Below are positions 18,533-29,088 of a DNA stretch of 49,783 nucleotides, one piece after another. Both the position numbers and the translations under genes were made by a program. Source of the stretch: Marinilabiliales bacterium (lineage in GTDB: Bacteria; Bacteroidota; Bacteroidia; Bacteroidales; F082). Positions within the stretch are counted from its first letter, which is position 1; the number at the start of each line of letters is the position of its first letter. The notes under the pieces are model-generated. The model was given only the letters and a program-made list of their open reading frames with translations, did not search any database and had not been told where the DNA came from. The stretch is from positions 1-49,783 of the forward strand of contig PKTA01000092.1 of NCBI GenBank assembly GCA_002869365.1. The letters run 5' to 3'.

Positions 18533-21064
18533 ATGGAAGCTAAATTTTCTAAGCGCGTTAAAGATGTCCTCTCCTATAGCAGAGAGGAAGCAGTTAGGCT
18601 GGGAAATAATTATATCGGACTGGAACATCTCTTACTCGGTATTATTAGAGAGGGAAACGGAATGGCAGTTCAACTTCTTAAATTTTTTGGTGTTGAAATC
18701 GACAAGTGTAAAAAAGAAATAGAAGAAAGTGTAAAGAATCCCAAGGGAAACAGCATAAGCAGTGAGAATATTCCCCTTGTAAAACAAGCCGAAAAAGCAT
18801 TGAAATTAACTTATTTGGAAGCAAGGGTGTTTAATAGTGAACTTATTGGAACTGAGCACCTTCTACTTGCTATTCTGAAAGATGATAATAATATTGCCAC
18901 ATCAAAACTAAATAGTATGGGCGTTGATTATACAAACTTTAAACAGGAACTCTCATCCATTAAAAAGGAAAATGATGAATATCCTGATTTAATACAACCA
19001 AGTTCATCTACTCAGGATCCTGAGGAAGAGGACACAGCCCAAACACCAGGAGGTGGATTTGGCAGAACTCAAAAACAAAGCGGATCTCCTAAATCTAAAA
19101 CTCCTGTATTGGATAACTTTGGAAGAGATCTTACAAAGTTTGCCGAAGAAGGCAGGCTCGATCCTATTGTAGGAAGAGAAAAAGAATTACAACGTATTGC
19201 TCAGGTATTGAGTCGTAGGAAGAAAAATAATCCGATTTTGATAGGAGAACCCGGGGTTGGTAAATCAGCTATTGCTGAAGGTTTGGCACTTAGAATAATA
19301 GAAAGAAAAGTGTCTAGAGCTCTCTTCAACAAAAGAATTATTACTCTGGATTTAGCATCACTGGTGGCCGGAACAAAATATCGAGGCCAATTTGAAGAAA
19401 GGATGAAAGCCGTTCTAAACGAACTTACTAAGAATGAGGATATTATTCTTTTTATTGATGAAATTCATACAATTGTTGGTGCAGGAAATGCTTCTGGTTC
19501 TTTGGATGCAAGTAATATGTTTAAACCGGCTTTGGCCAGAGGCGAATTACAATGTATCGGAGCCACCACTCTTGATGAATACCGACAGTACATCGAAAAA
19601 GATGGTGCTCTGGAAAGAAGATTTCAAAAGGTGTTGGTAGAACCTACTTCAGCAACTGAAACGGTTACCATACTAAACAATATTAAAGAAAAGTATGAGG
19701 ACCACCATTTGGTAAAATATAGTCCGGAGGCAATTTTGTCATGTGTGAACCTTACAAACAGATATTTAAGTGATCGCTATCTTCCTGATAAGGCTATTGA
19801 TGCGCTCGATGAAGCAGGTGCAAGAGTTCATATCAGCAACATACATGTTCCTGCAGAAATTATAAACCTTGAAGGAGCCATTGAAGAGTTAAAACTCAAA
19901 AAAACTTCTGCAATAAAAAGTCAAAAGTTTGAAGAGGCTGCTCAATTCAGAGACCTCGAAAGGAGATATGGTGATGAATTAGTTAAGGCTAAGAAAAAAT
20001 GGGAAGAGGATGCTAAAATCAACCGACAAACAGTTGATGAGGAAAACGTTGCAGAAGTTGTTGCAATGATGACAGGTATTCCTTTAACAAATATTGCTCA
20101 GTCGGAAAGCAGCAAGCTTATGAATATGGAAAAAGTTCTGCAAACAGAAATTATTGGCCAGAACGATGCTGTAGGAAAAGTTGTTAAAGCAATTAGAAGA
20201 AACCGTGCAGGACTAAAAGATCCAAATAAACCTATTGGCTCCTTTATCTTTTTAGGGGCAACAGGTGTTGGTAAAACATATTTGGCAAAATTACTTGCCC
20301 GATTTTTATTTGATACAGAAGATGCACTCATTAGAGTTGATATGAGTGAATATATGGAAAAATTTGCCGTTTCCAGGCTCGTTGGTGCACCTCCGGGATA
20401 TGTTGGATATGAAGAAGGAGGCCAGTTAACCGAAAAAGTAAGAAGAAAACCTTATTCCATAGTTCTTCTCGATGAAATTGAGAAAGCACATCCTGATGTT
20501 TTCCATTTGTTATTACAAGTTTTGGATGATGGTGTATTGACAGATAGTTATGGTAGAAAAGTAGATTTTAAGAACACCATAATTATTATGAAATCTAACA
20601 TTGGCTCTCGTCAACTGAAAGATTTTGGACAGGGAGTTGGTTTTACCACACAAGCTAAAAAAGACAGTAAGTCAACTCATTCAAAAGGAGTTATAGAAAA
20701 TGCCCTAAAAAGAGCATTTGCTCCCGAATTCCTGAACAGAATTGATGATGTTGTTATTTTCGATTCACTGGACAGAGATGCAATTATTAAGATAATCGAT
20801 ATAGAATTGGGTTATTTGTACAAGAGAATTGAAGAAATGGGCTATAAAGTTAAGGTTAGTACCAGGGCTAAAGATTATCTCATTGATAATGGCTGGGATG
20901 AACAGTTTGGAGCACGACCATTAAAACGTGCTATCCAAAAATATATAGAAGATCCTTTGGCAGAAGAAATCATTCAAACCACCTTAAAAGAAGGTGATAC
21001 TATAAGTATTGGATACGACTCCAAGAAGGATGATATAAGTATAAAAATTACCAAGAAAAAGTAA
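18533..21064 (+). CDS. clpC: ATP-dependent Clp protease ATP-binding subunit ClpC
   Basis: A Hsp100 unfoldase that feeds substrates to ClpP. Order of domains: double Clp-N repeat (residues 1-145, two [20 protein letters not shown] units), a variable linker, AAA-1 with Walker A GEPGVGKS (238-245) and Walker B DEIHT, a UVR-type M-domain helix ([15 protein letters not shown]) that distinguishes ClpC from ClpA/ClpB, AAA-2 with GATGVGKT (575-582) and [12 protein letters not shown], and a ClpB-type D2-small C-terminus. There are 843 residues. I use the ATG at 18533 rather than a TTG 27 nt upstream, because family proteins begin xxxKFSxRVxxVL and the upstream codon overlaps the -7 box. It is monocistronic with a strong terminator. 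Confidence 0.97.
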   Translation: MEAKFSKRVKDVLSYSREEAVRLGNNYIGLEHLLLGIIREGNGMAVQLLKFFGVEIDKCKKEIEESVKNPKGNSISSENIPLVKQAEKALKLTYLEARVFNSELIGTEHLLLAILKDDNNIATSKLNSMGVDYTNFKQELSSIKKENDEYPDLIQPSSSTQDPEEEDTAQTPGGGFGRTQKQSGSPKSKTPVLDNFGRDLTKFAEEGRLDPIVGREKELQRIAQVLSRRKKNNPILIGEPGVGKSAIAEGLALRIIERKVSRALFNKRIITLDLASLVAGTKYRGQFEERMKAVLNELTKNEDIILFIDEIHTIVGAGNASGSLDASNMFKPALARGELQCIGATTLDEYRQYIEKDGALERRFQKVLVEPTSATETVTILNNIKEKYEDHHLVKYSPEAILSCVNLTNRYLSDRYLPDKAIDALDEAGARVHISNIHVPAEIINLEGAIEELKLKKTSAIKSQKFEEAAQFRDLERRYGDELVKAKKKWEEDAKINRQTVDEENVAEVVAMMTGIPLTNIAQSESSKLMNMEKVLQTEIIGQNDAVGKVVKAIRRNRAGLKDPNKPIGSFIFLGATGVGKTYLAKLLARFLFDTEDALIRVDMSEYMEKFAVSRLVGAPPGYVGYEEGGQLTEKVRRKPYSIVLLDEIEKAHPDVFHLLLQVLDDGVLTDSYGRKVDFKNTIIIMKSNIGSRQLKDFGQGVGFTTQAKKDSKSTHSKGVIENALKRAFAPEFLNRIDDVVIFDSLDRDAIIKIIDIELGYLYKRIEEMGYKVKVSTRAKDYLIDNGWDEQFGARPLKRAIQKYIEDPLAEEIIQTTLKEGDTISIGYDSKKDDISIKITKKK

Positions 21065-21086
21065 TTTTCTTATTTTAAATGAAAAT

Positions 21087-21122
21087 AAAAAAGGCTGCAA
21101 TTTAGGTTGCGGCCTTTTTTAT
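21087..21122 (+). terminator. Rho-independent terminator of clpC
   Basis: AAAAGGCTGCAA pairs with TTGCGGCCTTTT (12 bp, one G-U) around a short loop, followed by further T residues. It lies about 23 nt after the stop. Confidence 0.9.
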
Positions 21123-21134
21123 AATCCTCAAATG

Positions 21135-21166
21135 TTTATTTTCGCCACCGAAAAATTATATATTTG
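21135..21166 (+). promoter_or_regulatory. Promoter-like sequence for the long acyl-CoA dehydrogenase
   Basis: TATATTTG (21159-21166) is a -7 match, with TTTA 20 nt upstream as a one-mismatch -33 element. The predicted leader is about 26 nt. Confidence 0.45.
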
Positions 21167-21196
21167 AGCAAAATTTTTATTTAATAATTCGGTATT

Positions 21197-22984
21197 ATGG
21201 AGAAAAAACCACTACTTAGAGGAGGTGAATTCCTGGTGAAAGATGTAAACTATAATGATGTTTTCATTCCTGAGGAATTTGATGAAGAACAAAATATGAT
21301 AGCAGAAACCTGCAAGGATTTTGTTGAAACTGAGGTAGTTCCACATTTTGAAGCACTCGACAAACACGAACAAGGACTTATGCCTTCACTTCTTAAGAAA
21401 GCTGGTGAATTAGGCTTATTGGGTATTTCCATCCCTGAGGAGTATGAAGGTTTCGGACAATCATTTATAACAAATATGAGGGCTAATGAAGCTGTTGGCT
21501 CAGCCTATTCATTTTCGGTTGCATTTATGGCACACACCGGAATTGGTTCATTACCACTGGCATATTATGGAAATGATGAACAAAAAGATAGATATCTTAC
21601 TGATTTAGCCACAGGAGAAAAACTGGCTGCTTACTGCCTCACTGAACCGGGTGCCGGTTCAGATGCAAATGCTGGTACCTCAAAGGCTGTACTTACCGAA
21701 GATGGTAAGAATTATATTCTTAACGGCCAAAAGATGTGGATTACTAATGGTGGTTTTGCCGATTTATTGACTGTCTTTGCCAAAATTGATAACGATAGAG
21801 TTCTGAGTGCATTTCTGGTTGAATCCAGTTGGGAAGGAATAAGTATGAATCCTGAAGAAAATAAAATGGGTATTAAGGGTTCTTCTACACGCCAAATATT
21901 CTTTAATGATGTTAAGGTGCCTGTTGAAAACCTTCTAGGAAAAAGAGGAGAAGGATTCAGAATTGCATTAAATATTCTTCATATTGGCAGAATTAAACTC
22001 GGAGCAACGGTTATTGGTGGTATGCGTCGTGCAATAAACCACTCAGTAACTTATGCCAACGAACGTAAACAATTCGGATCTCCACTTTCCGACTTTGGAG
22101 CCATTAAACATAAAATGGGTGAACAAATTATCAGAATGTTTGCCACCGAATCAGCAGTTTATCGCGCAAGTAAAGATATGGATGATACTATTCATCAAAT
22201 GCTGGATGAGGGTAAAACCTATGGTCAGGCAAATATTGATGGTGTTGCAGAATTTGAACCTGAATGTGCATTGCTAAAAGTATATGGCTCTGAATCACTG
22301 GATTATATAGTTGATGAGATGGTGCAGATTTTTGGTGGAATGGGATTTTCTGCAGAAGCTCCTGCTGATAGATCTTATAGGGATTCACGTATTAACAGAA
22401 TTTTTGAAGGTACCAACGAAATCAATCGTCTTATTACTGTTGATTCCATTTTGAAAAAAGGAATGAAACATAAGATCGAACTATTTGAAGAAGCAAGAAA
22501 AGTTTTGGATAATATTGATAATATAAGCAGTGTAGATTTCAATAAGGGTGATTATTACGATAATCTTCATAAAATTGTTAGGAATTTAAAAGATGTTGTT
22601 CTGTTGCTATTGCCTGAAATTCAAGAAGTATTCAAACGTAAGTTGATGTTTGAAGAAGAAGTTTTGATGAATTTGTCTGATATTATGATGAATGTTTATT
22701 CTTTGGAATCAACACTTTTAAGAGTTGAAAAACTTGATAAGAATAATTTGAAGCCTGATACAATAGATTATTATAAAAGCATGTTATGTGTACTTAAACA
22801 CGACATGACAGCAAATATATATAAAGCGGCCTATGATGCTATTGGTTCTTTTGCTACTGACGAAAACAAATCCCGTTTATTGATTGCAGTACAGAAACTT
22901 ACTTTTATGGAGCCTGTTAATATAAAAGACCTCAGACGTAAAATAGCAGATAAACTTATTGATGACGGTTTTTATAAGTTTTAA
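21197..22984 (+). CDS. Acyl-CoA dehydrogenase, long form (VLCAD/ACAD9-like)
   Basis: A 595-residue member of the long ACAD subfamily, which has a roughly 190-residue C-terminal helical extension absent from the 380-residue enzymes. It oxidises acyl-CoA with FAD; the long form is typically for longer chains (family knowledge). Signatures are YCLTEPGAGSDANAG, KMGIKGSSTRQIFF, ERKQFGSPLSDF and RIFEGTNEINR with the catalytic Glu404. The extension (about 410-595) contains amphipathic helices but no membrane segment or signal. It stands alone between the clpC terminator and its own bidirectional terminator, so no beta-oxidation operon is visible here. Confidence 0.94.
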   Translation: MEKKPLLRGGEFLVKDVNYNDVFIPEEFDEEQNMIAETCKDFVETEVVPHFEALDKHEQGLMPSLLKKAGELGLLGISIPEEYEGFGQSFITNMRANEAVGSAYSFSVAFMAHTGIGSLPLAYYGNDEQKDRYLTDLATGEKLAAYCLTEPGAGSDANAGTSKAVLTEDGKNYILNGQKMWITNGGFADLLTVFAKIDNDRVLSAFLVESSWEGISMNPEENKMGIKGSSTRQIFFNDVKVPVENLLGKRGEGFRIALNILHIGRIKLGATVIGGMRRAINHSVTYANERKQFGSPLSDFGAIKHKMGEQIIRMFATESAVYRASKDMDDTIHQMLDEGKTYGQANIDGVAEFEPECALLKVYGSESLDYIVDEMVQIFGGMGFSAEAPADRSYRDSRINRIFEGTNEINRLITVDSILKKGMKHKIELFEEARKVLDNIDNISSVDFNKGDYYDNLHKIVRNLKDVVLLLLPEIQEVFKRKLMFEEEVLMNLSDIMMNVYSLESTLLRVEKLDKNNLKPDTIDYYKSMLCVLKHDMTANIYKAAYDAIGSFATDENKSRLLIAVQKLTFMEPVNIKDLRRKIADKLIDDGFYKF

Positions 22985-22997
22985 TAGTAAAAAGTCC

Positions 22998-23037
22998 AAA
23001 AAAAAAGTGTCACGTTTATGCGAGACACTTTTTTTTT
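22998..23037. terminator. Bidirectional terminator, acyl-CoA dehydrogenase / serine hydrolase
   Basis: AAAAAAAAAGTGTC (22998-23011) pairs perfectly with GACACTTTTTTTTT (23024-23037) around a 12-nt loop. The A-run and T-run make it a U-tailed hairpin in both directions, between convergent genes. Confidence 0.9.
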
Positions 23038-23045
23038 GTTTGTAA

Positions 23046-24389
23046 TTATTCAAATGCATCCAGTATTGATCTGACAAATTTATCGTAGTTAAACTCACCT
23101 TTCTTAGAAAGCCCCATACGTACTATAACAAGTTTATAATCAGGGATAATATAAACTCTTTGTCCGTTAAAACCATCTGCAAAAAAGATATTGTCGGGAC
23201 ATGAAGGAAGTTCCGGATTCTTACCACCATTAAGCCAAAACTGAGCACCGTATCCCCCACCCGATTTTTTGGCCGGAGTACTAGTAAATTTTACCCAGTC
23301 ATCAGGTAGAATTTGTTCATTGCCCCAATATCCTTTGTTGGCATAAAGTAATCCATAGCGAGCCCAATCGCGGGGAGTTCCAAATGAATATGACGATCCT
23401 ACAAAGGTTCCTGAAGCATCGGTTTCCAATAACATGCTTCTCATACCAATTTTATTAAAAAGTTCTTCTCTTGGAAAAGAAATATAATCCTCATATGAGT
23501 CGGAACTTCTTTTTAGAATTTCGGAAATTATATTGGAAGTACCTGAAGAATAATACCATACCGAATCTGGTGGGTATGAAACCTCACTTGCAATAGCATA
23601 CTTTGCAGTATTCGATTCTTCAAATAGCATTATTGTGGCATCACATATCTTGCTGTAATTTTCCTCCCATTCCAGGCCTGAACTCATTTGCAAGAGATTT
23701 TTTAAACTTATTTTGCTACGTTCATCGTTATACCATTCATTAATTTGGGTTTTACCTTCCAGTTTCAACTTATTTTGTTTTACACGAATTCCGACCAGCG
23801 TACTCATTATGCTTTTGGTCATCGACCATCCCAGTATTCTGGTATCTTTTGTGAATCCATAATTGTAGGCCTCTTCCATAAATAAAGTATCGTAAGCAAC
23901 AACAATGGCTCTTGTATGACCTTCGTTCAAGGCTGCATTAATGGCTTTTTTAAGTTTACCTATGTTTATGTTTGCAGGTATACTATCCCTTAACTTATCG
24001 CCATAAGGCCAGAATATAGTATCAGGATTAATGTTTGGAAAAACTGGCTTGTATTTCTGATTTTTAACCGTTTCAAAATCGGCATCATTTATAAGAGCAC
24101 AACCCAAACCATCTCTGTATACAGCAGTTTGAGTAGCCAATCCCAGAAAACTTGATGTTATAGTTCTGTTTTCCTTATCCCATACATTGGTTGGTAAACC
24201 AACAAAAAAGGAATTTAAATCATTCTTTTCAATACTTTCCTGATCTCTTTCTGATAGATATATACACGAACATACATCTTTTGCAGCATAACCATTAAAT
24301 ATAATTGCAAACATGCTAATGCCATAAATAATACCTCCCAAAAAGGCTATAATTACTAATAGCCAAATAGATAAGCGTTTAATTTTCAT
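23046..24389 (-). CDS. Membrane-anchored serine hydrolase, beta-lactamase class C family
   Basis: A penicillin-binding-protein/class C beta-lactamase fold. A single N-terminal hydrophobic segment (residues 8-32) has no clear cleavage site and is probably a membrane anchor with the domain in the periplasm. The catalytic SxxK is S189-M-T-K192 in GWSMTKSIMSTLVG, the second motif is Y280-S-S in YYSSGTSN, and GFNGQ near the C-terminus takes the place of the KTG/HTG strand. Such proteins are esterases, D-aminopeptidases or 6-aminohexanoate-oligomer hydrolases more often than real beta-lactamases; the substrate is unknown. It is convergent with the acyl-CoA dehydrogenase and divergent from the small membrane protein at 24501. 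Confidence 0.88.
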   Translation of the reverse strand: MKIKRLSIWLLVIIAFLGGIIYGISMFAIIFNGYAAKDVCSCIYLSERDQESIEKNDLNSFFVGLPTNVWDKENRTITSSFLGLATQTAVYRDGLGCALINDADFETVKNQKYKPVFPNINPDTIFWPYGDKLRDSIPANINIGKLKKAINAALNEGHTRAIVVAYDTLFMEEAYNYGFTKDTRILGWSMTKSIMSTLVGIRVKQNKLKLEGKTQINEWYNDERSKISLKNLLQMSSGLEWEENYSKICDATIMLFEESNTAKYAIASEVSYPPDSVWYYSSGTSNIISEILKRSSDSYEDYISFPREELFNKIGMRSMLLETDASGTFVGSSYSFGTPRDWARYGLLYANKGYWGNEQILPDDWVKFTSTPAKKSGGGYGAQFWLNGGKNPELPSCPDNIFFADGFNGQRVYIIPDYKLVIVRMGLSKKGEFNYDKFVRSILDAFE

Positions 24390-24500
24390 AGTATTTGTAT
24401 TTATTTGTGATGCTAATTTAACATTATTTTAGAGATATTTAATTACTTATCCTTAGCGTAAATCATTATTATCATATTTTCGCTGATTAATAAATTAAAT

Positions 24501-24848
24501 ATGCTTGAAAAGTTAAAAAAACGCTGGAAAGTAAAGTCTGATTGGGATGTGGTTATTATTTTTATTGTTTTTGCCCTTGCGGGAAGCACATCACTTTATA
24601 TAAAGCAACCAGTATTTCTGTTATTGGATATACAAAAAGACTTGCTACCTTTATTTGATTTTATCCTTATATATATTCTGGTAGTGAACCCCTCCTACTT
24701 ACTACTATTACTTTTTTGGGGTTTCGTTTTCAGGAAGTGGGATTTCTTTTGGAATTTTGAAAAGAAAATATTTAAAAGAATTCTATATCTGGAAATTATT
24801 ACAGCCCTGGTTTATATTACAAAAACTCTTATTAACAATTATTTATAA
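24501..24848 (+). CDS. Small membrane protein, DUF6787-like
   Basis: A 115-residue protein with three probable membrane segments (about residues 19-36, 50-78 and 93-111) and a basic N-terminus, MLEKLKKRWKVKSDW. The pattern of an LKKRWKV start, then ALAGSTSLYIKQPV in the first segment, and a C-terminal YLEIITALVY helix resembles DUF6787 proteins of Bacteroidota; I am only moderately sure of that match. The function is unknown. It ends 8 nt before the stop of the convergent DUF3667 gene, with no terminator visible between them. Confidence 0.7.
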   Translation: MLEKLKKRWKVKSDWDVVIIFIVFALAGSTSLYIKQPVFLLLDIQKDLLPLFDFILIYILVVNPSYLLLLLFWGFVFRKWDFFWNFEKKIFKRILYLEIITALVYITKTLINNYL

Positions 24849-24856
24849 AGCATTAG

Positions 24857-25756
24857 TTACAGTAATAAGAGTGAAAAGTATGCTATAATCCCTAATGATA
24901 TCAATATAATTGTCAAATATGATAAAATAAACAATAATGTTGCAAATATCGACTTTACCCATTTAAATGAATAGAAGTTTTTTAACCAGATTATGGAAGC
25001 TGTTAACACTAATAGATATGATATAATCAAAACCCAATCTAAGGAAAACATCCAATCAAAGAAGTTAGATATAGCTAATATTAAAAATATTAAAGTTTGT
25101 AGGTGTATGAGAAATATCAGACTCTCAAAATAATAACCTTTACGGCGTTTACCATAAAAAATAAATAAAATAAACGCTGCAAGGGGCATTACAAAAAACA
25201 TGCTGCCTGATACATAATCTGAAAATGAATCATTAAACTTTTCTCTCCCCTGTTTGGTATTTAGGCTTTTAAGTTTTGAAAGTTCAATGCCTGCGAACGA
25301 TTCTGTACTATCATTTAGTTCTGCGGTAAATTGTTTAGATTTAAATGAGCTATCATTCGAAACAACATCTTCATTATCGAATACAACATAATTTGTTGTG
25401 TCATTAACTGCTGACTTATCGTCATTACCAATTTGTATTATTGAATCTCCAAGTGTAAGTACTGTAAAATAAACTAAACTAACCAATAAGTACATCCTTA
25501 ATGGGCTAAGGTATTTTGTTCTTTTCCCTTTTAGAAATTCCTTTGAGAGAAATGCCGGTTTTGTAATTAATAATTTGAAACTTACTACAAATTTGGAATC
25601 AATATTTAAACTGCTAGCTAAAAAGTCATTTACCAGGTATCTGAAACCAAGTTTAACTTCTTTATTTTTCTGACCACAATGCGGACAAAAATCGAAACTA
25701 TTATCGAAATTATTTTCACAATTTGGGCAGAGAGTTTCTTTTACCTTTAACTTCAT
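24857..25756 (-). CDS. DUF3667 membrane protein with N-terminal zinc ribbon
   Basis: A 299-residue protein. Residues 9-32 are a zinc ribbon with CPNC and CPHCGQ. A conserved block follows (LNIDSKFVVSFKLLITKPAFLSKEFLKGKR..YLSPLRMYL) that defines DUF3667. About five membrane helices (first near 93-112, four in the last 125 residues) flank a charged region of about 70 residues. Function unknown; a role in membrane protein handling or signalling would be a guess. It is downstream of the DUF554 gene with a 10-nt gap, so the two are probably cotranscribed. Confidence 0.88.
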   Translation of the reverse strand: MKLKVKETLCPNCENNFDNSFDFCPHCGQKNKEVKLGFRYLVNDFLASSLNIDSKFVVSFKLLITKPAFLSKEFLKGKRTKYLSPLRMYLLVSLVYFTVLTLGDSIIQIGNDDKSAVNDTTNYVVFDNEDVVSNDSSFKSKQFTAELNDSTESFAGIELSKLKSLNTKQGREKFNDSFSDYVSGSMFFVMPLAAFILFIFYGKRRKGYYFESLIFLIHLQTLIFLILAISNFFDWMFSLDWVLIISYLLVLTASIIWLKNFYSFKWVKSIFATLLFILSYLTIILISLGIIAYFSLLLL

Positions 25757-25766
25757 GATAAACTTA

Positions 25767-26456
25767 TTAGATATTAATATCAGGAATCAACCAAACCAAC
25801 AATATAATTATTAGCAAAGCTGGAAGCATATTCATTACTTTTATCTTTTTTATTTCCAATATATTAAGAGCCAGGCCTATTAATAATATTCCACCAACGG
25901 CAGATAATTCAGAAATATAAATTGCAGGAAAAAATTCACCAAAAGCAGATGCCATTAATGTAATGCCTCCCTGATAAATTAAAAGTGGTATTGCCGAGAA
26001 CATTACGCCTATTCCAAGTCCTGAAGCCAGAGCTATTGATGAAACTCCATCCATAAGCGATTTAATTAGGAGTAAACGGGAACTGCCGCCCATCCCCTCT
26101 TCTATGGCCCCCAGAATGGTTAGAGAACCCATACAATAAAGCAGGAAAGCAGTAAGCATCCCATCGGTAAATTTATCGTTCTTTATCTTCAATTTACTTT
26201 TAAGAAACTCACTAAGTTTTTCTGTCTGTCTTTGTAAATTTAAGACTTCGCCAATTAGCGCACCTATAACCAAAGCCATGATAAGGTGAAGTTCATGAGT
26301 GGTTTTTAATGCCATACTTATTCCCAGGAAAAAAGTAAACAATCCAACTACCTGAAAAAACATTTTTATAAATCTGTCGGGTAATTTTTTATTCAGAGCC
26401 AAACCCAATGCACTTCCGGCAACTACTGTAATTACGTTTATAATTGTTCCAATCAT
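25767..26456 (-). CDS. DUF554 family membrane protein
   Basis: A 229-residue polytopic protein with about seven hydrophobic segments. It begins MIGTIINVITVVAGSALG, and GALIGEVLNL, FCMGSLTILGA-like LLYCMGSLTILGAIEEG and LAxGLGIGVMFSAIPLLIYQGGI identify the DUF554 (YdfK-like) family, thought to be a transporter or permease of unknown substrate. It is the first gene of a two-gene minus-strand unit with the DUF3667 gene and divergent from the TPR gene at 26597. Confidence 0.9.
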   Translation of the reverse strand: MIGTIINVITVVAGSALGLALNKKLPDRFIKMFFQVVGLFTFFLGISMALKTTHELHLIMALVIGALIGEVLNLQRQTEKLSEFLKSKLKIKNDKFTDGMLTAFLLYCMGSLTILGAIEEGMGGSSRLLLIKSLMDGVSSIALASGLGIGVMFSAIPLLIYQGGITLMASAFGEFFPAIYISELSAVGGILLIGLALNILEIKKIKVMNMLPALLIIILLVWLIPDINI

Positions 26457-26596
26457 AAGTTTATATCTGGTTTACGAATATAGAAATTATTATCAAAATT
26501 AAACTTGACATTGGTTTTATATTTTAATTGAGTAAAAAGATTTTATTTCCCATATAAATTTTTAATTTTACAGCAGCATTAAAAAACCAACACATA

Positions 26597-29029
26597 ATGA
26601 TTTTCTTACCCAAAAAATTAATACTGATATTAGTATTAACCTTTAATTCAATGTTCTATGCAAATATTGTCTTTTCACAAGATTTGAAGTCAATTTTATC
26701 TCAGGAAGGTAAAGATAATAGCGAAGTATGGAAAAAGGAAAGACTAAACTACTACCTGGATAACCAGTCTGTTGTGACGAATAAGCCGGAAAGTTTTTTT
26801 TATAGCGGAAACGATAAATTACGATTGGGGCTATATAAGGAGGCAATAGATGATTATAAGAAGGCTATTAAGGATAGCGAAAAAATAGTTGAAGTTATCA
26901 GTACTCTTGAAAAGGATTATTCTAATACTGATGTTTTTATGAACCTCAGCCAATGCTTTACACAATTAGACAATTACGATAGTGCCATTTATTATTGCGA
27001 ACGTGCAATAGAAGAAGACAAATATTACGAGGACGCATATATGCAAAAAGCATATATACTCTTAAACCAAAATAAATCGAAGCAGGCATTAATTTTTCTG
27101 GATGAAGCGGAAAATATTTTCCCGGAGTCGAAAAAATTATACTATGAAAAGGGTAATATATATCTGTCTTTAGGGAAGGTTTCAAAGGCTAAAAAATACA
27201 TACGTAAATCTATTAAAATTGATCCTGATTTTGAAGAAGCAAGACTCTTATTAGTTAATATTCATATACTTACTTATAATTTGGAAGGAGCCATGAGAGA
27301 ACTTAGAAGATCCATAAAAAATGCTAAAAATCCTCAGGCTAGTCTTTTTTTTAGAGCATATATTTATTTGATTCAAAACAAACTATCAAAGGCATACAAT
27401 GACTTGAACAAAGCTTATATCATTGATACAACAAATTATACTATTGGTTATGGTCTGTCATTACTTTCTTTTTATTATGAAAATTATGATTTTGCCAATA
27501 AACTTTATAGAGAATCATGGAATGGGTTAAATAAAAGCGACAGTGTAATAAGTCCCGAGTTGGAAATAGAAGATTTTGAGTATGGCTACTTTATAAATGA
27601 AGTTAATAAAGATGGTTATGAAAAGGAACAAAAATTATTAAATGAGGTTATGTACAATGACGTGCACGGAAATCAAAAGGAGATAACGAATATTCTTGAC
27701 AACTTTTTAAAAGAAAATCCTGACTCTCAGTTTGCAAAACGCTTAGAACTTGTTAATGAAGATTTTAAGCCATACCAGATGCTTGTTATCCTTGAAAATA
27801 ATGTGTCTTTTAATTTCGAAGATGATTTGCCTTCTGTAAAATATTTCAGTACAAATACTTCTTATGTAAATCTTGTAGATGAATTATTGGAAGAAGATTC
27901 AAGTCAGATAAGTTTCTATTGGAGAAAATGTGAAAACGAATTAATTAAATCTAATTATGATACAACATTGTATTTTGCAACTCGTGCGATAGAAATTGAT
28001 TCAACTTTTTTTATCTCATATAAATTAAGAGGTTTTGCAGAACTGTATAAATCTGATTATGAAAAGAGTATTGCAGATTTTAAGTATATCGCTGATAACT
28101 CCAGGAGTCCTGAAAATTGCGTATACAGAGGGCTTGCCTTATCGTATTATAAATCAGGTGAATATCGCAATTCTATCAAATGTAATATGGAAATTCTTGA
28201 TAGAGATCCGAATAGTTGGGATTATTATAATACTGGTTTGGCATATGAGAAATTAAATGTATATGATACAGCATTGCTTTGTTATGACGAGGCGATTAAA
28301 ATGAAAAGTAGAAAACGGGATTTTTATAAATCCGAAGCCAGGGTATACATGAGTATGGGCGATACTTTAAAGGCTATAGGAGTATTAAAGCAAGGTTATG
28401 ATCAGTCGAGTAAATTTATATTATTAGTAGATATTGCGGACCTTTTACTAGAAATTAAAGATTATGAAGAAGCACTGATCTATTACGAAAAAACTAAAAA
28501 GATTGATAAGAATTATACATATGGAGTATTAGGAGTTGCCAATTGTAAAAGACTCCTTGGTGCGAATAAAGAAGCCATAAAATACTATGATATAGCTATT
28601 GAACAACTACCTGAACATGCTTTTAGTTATTATGGTAAAGCCTTGGTATATTACAGTTCAGGTGATTATAGGGCTGCAATGGAATGGGCTTTGGAGGCTG
28701 AAAAACTGAATGACCAATATGCGGAGGCATTTGATGTAATTGCCAAATCAGCTTTTAAATTATCTCGTTATAATGTTAGTTATGCGTATGGAGTAAAGGC
28801 TGTTAAAGCAGACCCTGGTAACCTGAAATATTTACTCCAACTTGGTGAATATACCTTAATGAGAGGCAGTTACGAAGATGCTGCAAATTTATATGCCCAA
28901 ATTTTTGAAAAATATAAATTTGAGGAATATATTAGTGATTACCTGAAAGCTAAGGAGCGGCTCAGGAAAATGAGTGATTTAAATATTAAAACTGAAAATA
29001 TTAAAAAGGTTATTGTAGAATTTTTCTAA
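26597..29029 (+). CDS. Exported large TPR protein
   Basis: An 810-residue protein with an N-terminal signal sequence (LILILVLTFNSMFYANIVFSQ) and TPR units along almost its whole length. Two blocks (about residues 60-310 and 430-790) are separated by a less regular segment (about 310-430). Examples are YDSAIYYCERAIEEDKYYEDAYM, VSKAKKYIRKSIKIDPDFEEA and NKEAIKYYDIAIEQLPEHAFSYY. No enzyme domain is seen. It is the first of two co-directional exported proteins (59-nt gap to the hydrolase-like gene). A periplasmic or surface scaffold is likely; the partner is unknown. Confidence 0.85.
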   Translation: MIFLPKKLILILVLTFNSMFYANIVFSQDLKSILSQEGKDNSEVWKKERLNYYLDNQSVVTNKPESFFYSGNDKLRLGLYKEAIDDYKKAIKDSEKIVEVISTLEKDYSNTDVFMNLSQCFTQLDNYDSAIYYCERAIEEDKYYEDAYMQKAYILLNQNKSKQALIFLDEAENIFPESKKLYYEKGNIYLSLGKVSKAKKYIRKSIKIDPDFEEARLLLVNIHILTYNLEGAMRELRRSIKNAKNPQASLFFRAYIYLIQNKLSKAYNDLNKAYIIDTTNYTIGYGLSLLSFYYENYDFANKLYRESWNGLNKSDSVISPELEIEDFEYGYFINEVNKDGYEKEQKLLNEVMYNDVHGNQKEITNILDNFLKENPDSQFAKRLELVNEDFKPYQMLVILENNVSFNFEDDLPSVKYFSTNTSYVNLVDELLEEDSSQISFYWRKCENELIKSNYDTTLYFATRAIEIDSTFFISYKLRGFAELYKSDYEKSIADFKYIADNSRSPENCVYRGLALSYYKSGEYRNSIKCNMEILDRDPNSWDYYNTGLAYEKLNVYDTALLCYDEAIKMKSRKRDFYKSEARVYMSMGDTLKAIGVLKQGYDQSSKFILLVDIADLLLEIKDYEEALIYYEKTKKIDKNYTYGVLGVANCKRLLGANKEAIKYYDIAIEQLPEHAFSYYGKALVYYSSGDYRAAMEWALEAEKLNDQYAEAFDVIAKSAFKLSRYNVSYAYGVKAVKADPGNLKYLLQLGEYTLMRGSYEDAANLYAQIFEKYKFEEYISDYLKAKERLRKMSDLNIKTENIKKVIVEFF

Positions 29030-29088
29030 TATTTTTTAAGAATTGATGAATTGACAAATAGTTTATAATTGCATCAAAATAGATATTA